From Lachnospiraceae bacterium (GTDB lineage Bacteria; Bacillota; Clostridia; Lachnospirales; Lachnospiraceae), in contig JAAVAF010000020.1 of assembly GCA_014804225.1 (NCBI GenBank), positions 1 through 17,127 of the forward strand: a DNA stretch of 17,127 nt. The letters are read 5' to 3'. A program made the position numbers and the translations under genes. Positions 5,968 through 13,463 of this stretch are shown one piece after another. Each line of letters begins with the position of its first letter. Within the stretch, counting starts at the first letter, position 1. The notes under the pieces are model-generated. The model was not told the DNA's origin. It made no database searches and saw nothing but the letters and a program-made list of their open reading frames with translations.

Positions 5968-7749
5968 TTATTGATAATATTTCATAATCATTTGCAGCGA
6001 AGTATTCCCCCGAAATTCATTGATATCCGGATAATACACGACCGAAATCTCAATGCCATCGGTTCCGCTTTCATACAATTGCTTTACTTTATCGTTTCCA
6101 AATCGATTGCATAAAAACGCATTGAACGCCTCCAAATCGCCAAAGTACATCATATCAAACCGTTTTTCGCTCTCACCTGCAACAACATACTTCCCCACAT
6201 TTTTATGAGCCCCCAATATTCTTCCCGACAACAGCTTCACGTTTTTATGTGCAAACTGCGGCTTGGGATTTCCGTTTCCAAACGGCTCCAAAAGCTCCAG
6301 TTCCTTTACCAAATCAAATGAAACATAATCCATCGGCATTGGCACATCAATCAACACCTTCTCCTCAAAATCTTCTTCTGTAAGATTACAGTTGTTATTT
6401 AATGCTTTTCGAAACAGTTCCACGTTCTCTTTCGGAAGGGAAAGTCCCGCTGCAAGCTTATGCCCGCCGTACTTTGTGAACAGCTCCTTACACTTTGTCA
6501 TCTCATCATACATATGAAATGCCTCTATCGAACGTCCCGAACCTTTTACGCCATCCTCGGCGTTTGTGAGCACAAAGGTCGGTTTTCCATATTTTTCCCG
6601 AATACGTCCCGCAATAATTCCTGCAAGGCTTTCATGAACCTCCGGTAAATACACGACAAGCACCCTGTCCTCTAAAAGCCCGTCCTTCTCAATCAGATTG
6701 ACTGCTTCCTCCACGCCCTTTTGCGTAAGCTCCTTGCGATTATCGTTCATCGCCTTTAAATCACCTGCAAGCATCACCGCGCTTTCTGTATCCTTTGCCT
6801 GAAAAAGCGCGAGCGCATTTGCCGCAGTGTCCAGCCTTCCCGTCGCATTCAGACACGGTCCCAACACAAAACCAATTGTATACGGTTTTATATGCTCCGG
6901 TTGAATTTCGGTCACATCCATCAGCGCCCGAAGCCCGATATTTCTCGTATTTTTCATCAGCGTAAGACCGCATTTCACAATAATACGATTCTCGTCTTTA
7001 AGCTCCATTACATCGCCGATCGTTGCAAACGCCGCAAACTCCAAAAGTTCCAGTCCAAGATCAGACTTCATTATCTCCTGCCAATTTTTATTTAAATGCT
7101 TCGCCAATAGCATTAGCACAAGCTTATACGCTACCACTGCCCCGCAAATCTCAGGAAACGGATATGTACAATCCTCCTGCTTCGGATCAACAACTGCTAC
7201 GGCAGGCGGAATTTTATATGCGCGAACACCGTCCGTGTCCTCATAAGGCACTTCATGGTGATCTGTAACAATCACCGTCATTCCCAAAGAATTCGCATAC
7301 GCAATCTGCGAATAGGCCGCAATCCCGTTATCGCACGTAAGCACTGTATCTGTCCCCGCCTCATGCGCCATATCAATCAAATGTTCATTGAGGCCGTATC
7401 CATCATGCATTCTGTGCGGAATTGCCGTATCCACCTTTGCCCCGCACGCACAAAGTCCCCGATATAAAATATAGGTAGAACAAATCCCGTCAATGTCGTA
7501 ATCTCCAATAATACGAATCTGCTTTTTTTCTTCTATCTTAGACAGCAGCATCCCTACTGCTTTCTCCATATCCTTTAACAAAAACGGTGAATACAAATCC
7601 TCGATACTGCCATGCAAAAATTTGTCAATATCGTCATCCTCAATAATATCCCTGTTTCTGATCACGCGCGCAAGAACAGGTGTTATTTTATATTTTTGCG
7701 CAATCGCATTAAAATCCGCCCGTTTTGCTGCCACTTTCCAATTTGCCAT
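5968..7749 (-). CDS. recJ: Single-stranded-DNA-specific exonuclease RecJ
   Basis: RecJ is a 5'-3' single-strand DNA exonuclease that works in recombination, mismatch and base-excision repair in the cytoplasm. It has 593 residues, close to the E. coli length of 577. The DHH-phosphoesterase motifs are intact: GDYDIDG (82-88), CDNG (139-142), TDHHE (162-166) and GDVMEL (245-250). GPCLNATGRLD (297-307) follows. The DHHA1 part carries HESLAGIIAGRI, GSGRS (403-407) and GGHKLAAGL (428-436), and an OB-like C-terminal domain comes last. The ATG at 7749 has AGAGGT upstream. It lies only 15 nt after the thioesterase stop, so the two are very likely co-transcribed. Confidence 0.96.
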   Translation of the reverse strand: MANWKVAAKRADFNAIAQKYKITPVLARVIRNRDIIEDDDIDKFLHGSIEDLYSPFLLKDMEKAVGMLLSKIEEKKQIRIIGDYDIDGICSTYILYRGLCACGAKVDTAIPHRMHDGYGLNEHLIDMAHEAGTDTVLTCDNGIAAYSQIAYANSLGMTVIVTDHHEVPYEDTDGVRAYKIPPAVAVVDPKQEDCTYPFPEICGAVVAYKLVLMLLAKHLNKNWQEIMKSDLGLELLEFAAFATIGDVMELKDENRIIVKCGLTLMKNTRNIGLRALMDVTEIQPEHIKPYTIGFVLGPCLNATGRLDTAANALALFQAKDTESAVMLAGDLKAMNDNRKELTQKGVEEAVNLIEKDGLLEDRVLVVYLPEVHESLAGIIAGRIREKYGKPTFVLTNAEDGVKGSGRSIEAFHMYDEMTKCKELFTKYGGHKLAAGLSLPKENVELFRKALNNNCNLTEEDFEEKVLIDVPMPMDYVSFDLVKELELLEPFGNGNPKPQFAHKNVKLLSGRILGAHKNVGKYVVAGESEKRFDMMYFGDLEAFNAFLCNRFGNDKVKQLYESGTDGIEISVVYYPDINEFRGNTSLQMIMKYYQ

Positions 7750-7764
7750 AAATAATAACCTCTG

Positions 7765-8475
7765 TTATTTTAGTGTGAACTCGACAATCGCAAAAAGGCC
7801 TCCCTGCGTGTCCTTTAGCTGCACTTGCATTTTTCCATCACAGTCATACACTACAGGTACAATGAAATCGCCAAAATGTGCCGCTCTTTTGTACTCAACC
7901 CTTAACTCCCTGATTTGCTCAGGCACTTCTACAAACTCCAGTGCCATTCGGACATATTCTACATTGTTTACGTGCTTGTTTGAGTCAATCTGAGCCTTTC
8001 TCACCGGAATCGGTTCCCGCTGCGTGCCTTCGCCTAAAATAGCAATCTTTCGTGGAGCATAGTCCATCGCAATTTTTTCACATAGATCATATCCGTCTAA
8101 TACCTCCTGCGTCGGCTTTGCAGGCATCATTCTCGTCGTATCAAGCAATGTCCATATCGATGCCGCCTTTACAAGCATCGTTTTGTCCGCATCCTCTATG
8201 GTAAAGTTTCGATATCCCAAAAACCCTTTAAAATCATATGGTATGGTTGTGATTTTAATGTGTTCATTCAGCCGCGGCCGCCTGTCAATCACAATCTGCC
8301 ATGAGCTCAAAAGCCATACAAGGTTCTTGTCGTTCAAATATTTCGTGTTAATTTTGCCGCCGTTCTCCGCCTCAAAAATTGCTGCGTCCTGGAAACAGTC
8401 CAGAATCGCGGGAACTTTCATCTGAAACGCCTCGTCCATAACACTGTAACCTACATTCATTTCATAGGAGTACAT
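7765..8475 (-). CDS. Acyl-ACP thioesterase (FatA/FatB-type, double hotdog)
   Basis: It hydrolyses acyl-ACP to release free fatty acids during fatty acid synthesis in the cytoplasm. The 236 residues fit the bacterial acyl-ACP thioesterase family (PF01643), with two hotdog folds. The N-terminal repeat has YSVMDEAFQMKVPAILDCFQDAA. The C-terminal repeat has the catalytic D-x-N-x-H element at Asp164, Asn166 and His168 (QIDSNKHVNNVEYV). A single-hotdog YbgC-type enzyme would be about half this length. It sits between a traX-like gene (21-nt gap) and recJ (15-nt gap). The Shine-Dalgarno AAAGGG is somewhat far from the ATG. Chain-length preference cannot be read from sequence. Confidence 0.9.
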   Translation of the reverse strand: MYSYEMNVGYSVMDEAFQMKVPAILDCFQDAAIFEAENGGKINTKYLNDKNLVWLLSSWQIVIDRRPRLNEHIKITTIPYDFKGFLGYRNFTIEDADKTMLVKAASIWTLLDTTRMMPAKPTQEVLDGYDLCEKIAMDYAPRKIAILGEGTQREPIPVRKAQIDSNKHVNNVEYVRMALEFVEVPEQIRELRVEYKRAAHFGDFIVPVVYDCDGKMQVQLKDTQGGLFAIVEFTLK

Positions 8476-8496
8476 TTTTACAACACCCTTTCGTTA

Positions 8497-9204
8497 TCAT
8501 TTTTGGATCAGCCAAAACCGTAGCAATCCAAACACCAACAAGTGCAGCGGATATATCGCATAAAACAAATACTTAATCTGCCGCCCACGTTTTCCATTAT
8601 AAAGATAAACTGGCACAAATGCAAGCACTGCCCAGCGTTCATATACGGCAAATGCCACGGCTCCTGTAATTGCTGCAAGACCTTCTCGAACCTTAAATGC
8701 TTTCAGATAATAAAACAGAATGATATAGGCAATCCCTTTCCAATGATAATCAACCTCCAGATACTCACCCAAAAACAAAAATACCGCAATTACGATTACC
8801 TGTGCAAAAAGCTGCGACTTTCGAAATCCGGAAAAATTTTTTAACAAAATCATTGCACAAAGCCCCAGCGCCAATGTAAAGTACACATTCTGTCCCTTGA
8901 GATAAAAAACATGACCGAAAATCGCCATATTAAACGGTATCTCCGAAAGCACGGCAAAGATTACCAGATTTCTCAAATATTTCCACACGCTTTTGGTATA
9001 AAAAAAGCCCTCGACCAAAAGAAAACAGTAGATTGGAAATGCAATCCGACCGATGATATTTCTCAAAAAATGATGTACCTCAATACTGCATCCGTTTCCT
9101 AAAACATTCGGATTGTATATCGCACACGCAAAATGATCAATCACCATGCTGATAACCGCTATCCATTTTAACACTGCCGATGAAATACCAAATTTCTTTT
9201 TCAT
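8497..9204 (-). CDS. TraX-family integral membrane protein
   Basis: 235 residues with about seven or eight hydrophobic helices. It matches the TraX family (PF05857), as shown by LKWIAVISMVIDHFA (Asp23-His24), the GRIAFPIYCFLLVEGFFYT block (52-70), LSEIPFN and the C-terminal YAIYPLHLLVFGLLRF. F-plasmid TraX acetylates pilin, but chromosomal Firmicutes homologues are widespread and have no established substrate. They are related to membrane acyltransferases, so modification of a surface polymer or protein is a guess. No conjugation gene is nearby, so this is not a plasmid remnant by context. AAAGGG lies 5 nt before the ATG. It is the first gene of a probable operon with the thioesterase and recJ. 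Confidence 0.88.
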   Translation of the reverse strand: MKKKFGISSAVLKWIAVISMVIDHFACAIYNPNVLGNGCSIEVHHFLRNIIGRIAFPIYCFLLVEGFFYTKSVWKYLRNLVIFAVLSEIPFNMAIFGHVFYLKGQNVYFTLALGLCAMILLKNFSGFRKSQLFAQVIVIAVFLFLGEYLEVDYHWKGIAYIILFYYLKAFKVREGLAAITGAVAFAVYERWAVLAFVPVYLYNGKRGRQIKYLFYAIYPLHLLVFGLLRFWLIQK

Positions 9205-9220
9205 AAATTCCCTTTACTCC

Positions 9221-9257
9221 ATCAAACGTCAGCTCGCTTTGCGCGCTGCCTTATTGA
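9221..9257 (-). repeat. REP-like 37-bp repeat, copy 1 (tandem with copy 2)
   Basis: The plus strand begins ATCAAACG and ends CTTATTGA. The core arms CAGCTCGC and GCGCGCTG surround TTT and form a hairpin with one central mismatch. It abuts copy 2 with no spacer and lies upstream of the traX-like gene. Confidence 0.75.
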
Positions 9258-9294
9258 ATCAAACGCCGACACGCTTCGCGAGTCGTCTTATTGA
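9258..9294 (-). repeat. REP-like 37-bp repeat, copy 2
   Basis: It has the same ends as copy 1 (ATCAAACG...CTTATTGA). The core arms are CGACACGC and GCGAGTCG around TTC. Relative to copy 1, two stem pairs are exchanged in both arms, which preserves pairing. It is followed by ACTAAAA, as is copy 3, and then by the secDF terminator. Confidence 0.8.
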
Positions 9295-9298
9295 ACTA

Positions 9299-9329
9299 AA
9301 AAGCTGCGGCGAATACAGCCGCAGCTTTT
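9299..9329 (-). terminator. Terminator of the scfA-scfB-secDF operon
   Basis: On the minus strand AAAGCTGCGGC pairs with GCCGCAGCTTT around a 7-nt TGTATTC loop, followed by further T. This is a GC-rich perfect stem starting about 22 nt after the secDF stop. Confidence 0.9.
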
Positions 9330-9351
9330 ACAGTACACATGTTATTTATTC

Positions 9352-11589
9352 CTATTTCTTTGCAAATTTTGTTCGAAGTACATACCAGAGTGCACCCGTT
9401 ATACATACCGAAGAATACGTACCGCATACGATACCAACCATCAACGGAAGTGCAAACTCTCTAATAGATGTAACACCAAGTACAAACAACGCCGCTACCA
9501 TAATAAACGTTGTCAAAGAAGTAAAGATACTTCTGGAAAGCGTCTGACTGATACTTCTGTTTACAAGCTCTTCAAGGCTGTCCTTGCGCTGCATCGTGGC
9601 AAGGTTTTCTCTGACACGGTCAAAAATAACAATTGTTGCGTTAATCGAGTAACCGACAATCGTCAGCATACACGCAATAAACGTGCTGCCCACGGATACT
9701 TTTGCTACCGCATAGAATGCAAGCACAACAAGCACATCATGAATTAACGCTGCAACAGAGCTTGCCGCAAAGCGGATATCCTTGAAACGGAACCAGATGT
9801 AAATCAACATACAGATTGTCGCAATAATCACTGCCACAATCGCATCCGTCTTCATCTCCGAGCTGATCGTTGAGCTGATCGTCTCCGCCGTGATAAGCTC
9901 CTTGTTGACGCCAAAATTGTCAACCAAATCCTGTTCCAACTGCTGCCGTTCATCGACATTGAGCTCTCTTGTCTTAAAGATAACCTCATTCGTTCCGGCA
10001 ACCTTCTGCACCTGTACGGCTCCATCACCTGTAATATTACTAAATACCGGCACAACGGTCGAGTCAATCTGTGCCAAATCCATATCCTCATTAAAGGTAA
10101 CATTGGTAGAAGTACCACCGACAAAGTCAAGGCTGTAATTCAAAATCTTTCCTGTCGACGCAGCATTGATTCCCATGAATACAAAACCAAGCACTATTAC
10201 GACAATTGACGCCGCAAAGAATATATTTCTCTTTGAAAGAAAATCTACCGTCTTTCTTTCTTTGTTTAAACCATAGAATTTAACATCCTTTAAACCGATT
10301 GCAAACATCGCTCTCAAGATCAATCTTGTAATAACGAGCGCCGTGAACATGGAAATCACAATACCAAGCGCAAGCGTATATGAAAATCCTTTAACCGTAC
10401 CAGAACCCTTCAGTGCAAGCACAAGCGCTGCAATCAATGTTGTTACGTTTCCGTCAACGATAGCGGAAAGCGCCTTTTTAAAACCATCTTCTATCGCACC
10501 TCGAACCGACTTTCCGGCAGTAATCTCCTCTCTGATACGCGCAAAGATAATAACGTTTGCATCAACCGCCATACCGATTGAAAGGATAATACCCGCAATA
10601 CCCGGAAGTGTCAGTGTAATCTCAAACATATTCAGACACAATACCATCAGGATTGTATAAATAATCAATGCAAGTACTGAGGAAAGTCCCGGAATACGAT
10701 AAACAACAATCATGAAAATCGCAATAATGATAAGACCAATCAATGCTGCCATCAAACTTGTATTAATCGCTTCCGCACCAAGCTGTGCACCGACCACATT
10801 CGAACGCAGCTCTTCCAGCTCAAGCTTTAAACCACCGATACGAATCTGGCTTGCCAATCGCTCTGCATCTTCATAGCTTCCCATACCCGTAATCTGTGCT
10901 CTACCGTCTGTGAGCGCTGCCTGTACATTCGGTACACTGATAAAATCTTCATCATAATAAATACCGATTGACTCACCGTTTGCATATGCCTTTGTTGTCG
11001 CTTCACCAAACTTTTGCGTACCCTCGCTTGTAAATACAAGGTCTACCACAAACTGGCTGTTTCCAAGATTATCACTGCCCGTACCGCCTTGTGCAGACTC
11101 CACATCCGTACCTTCCAGTACAATGCTGCCGTCAGCAAGCAACTCATCAATCGTCTTATTGAGCGAATAACCTGTGTATCCTGAACCTGTATACGAATAA
11201 TTCTGGTTGCCGTCAGCGTCCGTCTGTGAAACGAAGTACAACGCTCCCGGTCGTCCCAAATCCTCAAGAATCGAGTTTGCATCCGATACACCCGGGATTT
11301 CGATATTGATACGATCGTCACCCTCCTGATATACCTGCGCCTCCGTACTGTAAACTTCAACTCTTCTTTGCAGCTTGTAAACAGTATCGTCCATATCCTC
11401 CGATGACGGCTTTCCATCACCCACTACCTGATATGTAATGCTGACACCGCCCGCAAGGTCAAGTCCCTGTTTAATTTCGGATGCGGCGCCGGCTTTTTCC
11501 GTGCCGATACCAAAAACAGCCACATATCCCAATGCTGCCATAATGACAATGGTCAGAACCAAGGTTAAAATACCTTTACTTTTTTTCAT
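9352..11589 (-). CDS. secDF: Fused protein translocase subunit SecD-SecF
   Basis: A proton-driven membrane protein that helps pull Sec substrates out of the SecYEG channel. The 745 residues hold both halves. The SecD part (about 1-435) has a first membrane helix, GLDLAGG (42-48), a large extracellular domain and five C-terminal helices with GMAVDANVIIFARIREE (Asp343). The SecF part (about 450-745) has SLDFVGG, a smaller outer domain and five helices with GYSINATIVIFDRVREN. The aspartate usual in the SecF motif (SINDT) is Ala651 here. AAGGAG lies 9 nt before the ATG. It starts 37 nt after the scfB stop and ends in a strong terminator. SCIFF-maturase-secDF neighbourhood is conserved in Clostridia. 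Confidence 0.96.
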   Translation of the reverse strand: MKKSKGILTLVLTIVIMAALGYVAVFGIGTEKAGAASEIKQGLDLAGGVSITYQVVGDGKPSSEDMDDTVYKLQRRVEVYSTEAQVYQEGDDRINIEIPGVSDANSILEDLGRPGALYFVSQTDADGNQNYSYTGSGYTGYSLNKTIDELLADGSIVLEGTDVESAQGGTGSDNLGNSQFVVDLVFTSEGTQKFGEATTKAYANGESIGIYYDEDFISVPNVQAALTDGRAQITGMGSYEDAERLASQIRIGGLKLELEELRSNVVGAQLGAEAINTSLMAALIGLIIIAIFMIVVYRIPGLSSVLALIIYTILMVLCLNMFEITLTLPGIAGIILSIGMAVDANVIIFARIREEITAGKSVRGAIEDGFKKALSAIVDGNVTTLIAALVLALKGSGTVKGFSYTLALGIVISMFTALVITRLILRAMFAIGLKDVKFYGLNKERKTVDFLSKRNIFFAASIVVIVLGFVFMGINAASTGKILNYSLDFVGGTSTNVTFNEDMDLAQIDSTVVPVFSNITGDGAVQVQKVAGTNEVIFKTRELNVDERQQLEQDLVDNFGVNKELITAETISSTISSEMKTDAIVAVIIATICMLIYIWFRFKDIRFAASSVAALIHDVLVVLAFYAVAKVSVGSTFIACMLTIVGYSINATIVIFDRVRENLATMQRKDSLEELVNRSISQTLSRSIFTSLTTFIMVAALFVLGVTSIREFALPLMVGIVCGTYSSVCITGALWYVLRTKFAKK

Positions 11590-11626
11590 TGTTGATTACT
11601 CCTTTTCTTTTAAGCGTCTAATGTAA

Positions 11627-13018
11627 TTAAATTTCTTCGGCGAATGCCGCTTTTAACATAATTGCACACTCAACTCTTTTTCTTTGAAGCTCACAGCCCA
11701 AATCGTAGGCATCGTGAATGCTTCCATGGAAGTTATAAGCGTTTGCCGCACATCCTCCGCTGCAATAGAATTTCGCAAAGCAATCCTTACACTTCTCTTT
11801 TGAATATACATTACATGTTTGAAACTCCTTGCGAATGTCGGTATTGATCATCCCCTCATTCACATTCCCCATAAGAAACTCTTCTTGTCCCACAAACTGA
11901 TGACAGGGATAAAAATCTCCCCACGGGGTGACTGCCAGATACTCTGTACCTGAGCCGCAGCCCGACAAACGCTTGTACACGCAGGGGCCACCCTTTAAAT
12001 CTATCATAAAATGAAAGAAATGAAAAGCCTTTCCTTCTTTTCTTCGTTTTATCATTTCAGCGGCAAGCTTATCATACTCTGCTAAGAGCTCCGGCAAATC
12101 GCTTTCTACAAGCGCGTATGGTTCACTTTCAGGCGCCACTACAGGCTCAACGGAAATCTGCTGAAAGCCCAAATCTGCCAAATGACAGACATCTGCCGCA
12201 AAGTCTTTATTAAAATGCGTAAAGGTTCCACGCACATAATAGTTTGTCTGATTTCTGCTCTCAGCAACTTTCTTAAATTTCGGTATCACAAGGTCATAGC
12301 TTCCCTGACCGCCCGCCATGGGACGCATTCTGTCGTGCACTTCTTTTCTTCCATCAACGCTTAGCACCACATTTGCCATTTCTTTATTCGCAAATGCAAT
12401 GATATCGTCATTTAAAAGCACTCCGTTCGTTGTAAGCGTGAAGCGAAATTTTTTGTGATGCGGTTCTTCAAGACTTCTTCCGTATGCAACCAAGTCTTTT
12501 ACAACCTGCCAGTTCATCAGCGGTTCTCCGCCAAAAAAATCCACCTCTAAATTGACTCTGTGTCCCGAGTTTGCCACTAGAAAGTCAAGCGCCTTCTTTC
12601 CCACCTCAAAGCTCATAAGCGCGCGCCGTCCGTGGTATTCCCCTTCCTCTGCAAAGCAATACTGACACTTTAAGTTGCAATCATGCGCAATATGAAGGCA
12701 CAACGCTTTTACCACCGTTTCCCGATTCTGAAATGCCTCGATGCTCTTTTCATAAATATCCTCCGTAAAGAGCATTTCGTCGTCCCGCAAAGAAACAATT
12801 TCATCGACTATCTCAGTCAATTCCCCAAGATCTCCATCGTTCCACTGGGGAAGGCTTGTCCGCAGTGCCTCCAAAATATTATCCGCATTCTCATTTTCAA
12901 GCTTATTTTCCACCATACAGGCAATCACGTCATAGACAATATCATCTACAACATGCACGGATCCGCTGTTTACGTCCAGTACAATGTTATAACCATTATT
13001 TTTATATTGATGTATCAA
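11627..13018 (-). CDS. scfB: SCIFF (ranthipeptide) radical SAM maturase
   Basis: A 463-residue radical SAM enzyme of the SCIFF-maturase type, related to CteB. It is expected to form thioether crosslinks from cysteines of the ScfA peptide to nearby residues, in the cytoplasm. The N-terminal about 90 residues (YNIVLDVNSGSVHVVDDIVYDVI) are the precursor-recognition region. The [4Fe-4S]/SAM motif is Cys114-x3-Cys118-x2-Cys121, followed by GGEP (163-166). The C-terminal SPASM domain supplies Cys346, 354, 372, 402, 410, 413, 419, 423, 442 and 451 for auxiliary clusters. The start is TTG at 13018, with AAGGA about 10 nt upstream. No in-frame ATG fits better. It follows scfA after 182 nt. Confidence 0.95.
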   Translation of the reverse strand: MIHQYKNNGYNIVLDVNSGSVHVVDDIVYDVIACMVENKLENENADNILEALRTSLPQWNDGDLGELTEIVDEIVSLRDDEMLFTEDIYEKSIEAFQNRETVVKALCLHIAHDCNLKCQYCFAEEGEYHGRRALMSFEVGKKALDFLVANSGHRVNLEVDFFGGEPLMNWQVVKDLVAYGRSLEEPHHKKFRFTLTTNGVLLNDDIIAFANKEMANVVLSVDGRKEVHDRMRPMAGGQGSYDLVIPKFKKVAESRNQTNYYVRGTFTHFNKDFAADVCHLADLGFQQISVEPVVAPESEPYALVESDLPELLAEYDKLAAEMIKRRKEGKAFHFFHFMIDLKGGPCVYKRLSGCGSGTEYLAVTPWGDFYPCHQFVGQEEFLMGNVNEGMINTDIRKEFQTCNVYSKEKCKDCFAKFYCSGGCAANAYNFHGSIHDAYDLGCELQRKRVECAIMLKAAFAEEI

Positions 13019-13077
13019 TGTTATTCGTTCCTTTTTCCACGCGATTTACGCTGACTTTCTCGTGCGTCCGTGTACAT

Positions 13078-13152
13078 AATGAAGCAGCGACCAAACCAAA
13101 CGCCGACACGCTTTGCGCGTCGTCTTATTGGACTAAAACCGCTGCTTACATT
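13078..13152 (-). promoter_or_regulatory. Large stem-loop between scfA and scfB enclosing repeat copy 3
   Basis: AATGAAGCAGCG (13078-13089) and CGCTGCTTACATT (13140-13152) form a 12-bp stem with one bulged A. It encloses the 37-bp repeat hairpin at 13095-13131. It lies in the 182-nt gap between the precursor and maturase genes. It has no T run, so mRNA processing, stability or partial attenuation is more likely than full termination. Confidence 0.6.
13095..13131 (-). repeat. REP-like 37-bp repeat, copy 3
   Basis: The plus strand runs from ACCAAACG to CTTATTGG, with core arms CGACACGC and GCGCGTCG around TTT. It is nearly identical to copy 2 and is followed by the same ACTAAAA. On the minus (transcribed) strand the central mismatch becomes a G-U pair, so the hairpin is fully paired in RNA. 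Confidence 0.8.
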
Positions 13153-13200
13153 GATTTCTTTTATGCGAAATAGATCTTATTTCGACTGTAACGATATCTG

Positions 13201-13347
13201 CTATTTTGCAACACTTTCACAGCTCTGATTTCCAACTGTGCATGATGTTTTACATGCAGACTGGCAAGATGTCTGGCACTCACCGCATCCGCCCTTCTTC
13301 ATTGACTCTTTATAATCTCTTGTTGTCAGTGTCTTTATGTGCTTCAT
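13201..13347 (-). CDS. scfA: SCIFF precursor peptide (six-cysteine ranthipeptide)
   Basis: A 48-residue ribosomal peptide precursor. It begins MKHIKTLTTRDYKESMKK, close to the SCIFF family start. A core follows with exactly six cysteines at 21, 24, 28, 32, 36 and 43, separated by small and Thr/Ser/Gln residues (CGECQTSCQSAC, KTSCTVGNQSC). The family name means six cysteines in forty-five residues. The ATG at 13347 has a perfect AAGGAGG 7 nt upstream and the stop is TAG at 13201-13203. The maturase gene lies just downstream. Thr acceptors such as Thr37 in CTVGN fit the Cys-to-Thr thioether known from CteA. A signalling role has been proposed for some clostridial SCIFF products; none is shown here. 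Confidence 0.96.
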   Translation of the reverse strand: MKHIKTLTTRDYKESMKKGGCGECQTSCQSACKTSCTVGNQSCESVAK

Positions 13348-13387
13348 ACTTATGCCTCCTTATCTTCATTCGATATTCGTTTACCGC

Positions 13388-13411
13388 ATTACAGTATCCC
13401 GTATTACAGTA
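13388..13411 (-). repeat. Short direct repeat in the scfA leader
   Basis: ATTACAGTA occurs at 13388-13396 and 13403-13411, with a period of 15 bp. The second copy extends to the palindrome ATTACAGTAAT. Both lie just downstream of the predicted scfA start site, so they could be an operator or a leader RNA element. They are short, so chance is possible. Confidence 0.35.
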
Positions 13412-13426
13412 ATCTCAACTTCATGT

Positions 13427-13435
13427 AGTATATCA
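13427..13435 (-). promoter_or_regulatory. Extended -10 promoter of scfA
   Basis: On the minus strand TGATATACT (13435-13427) is an extended -10 element (TGn plus TATACT) with only a weak -35. It gives a leader of about 70 nt before scfA. It lies in the 116-nt gap after the GH25 gene. Confidence 0.55.
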
Positions 13436-13463
13436 CATAATCTGTCACAAGAAAAGAGGTTTT

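Noticed and set aside
8497..9204. Conjugative element because of the TraX homologue
   Set aside because: No relaxase, coupling protein, integrase or attachment site is visible; chromosomal TraX-family genes are common in Firmicutes.
9221..9294. CRISPR-like array
   Set aside because: There are only two units, placed head to tail without spacers, and no cas genes; a hairpin repeat explains them better.
12683..13173. Overlapping plus-strand open frames across the scfB start and the repeat
   Set aside because: They are antisense to scfB, have no ribosome binding site and run through the structured intergenic region.
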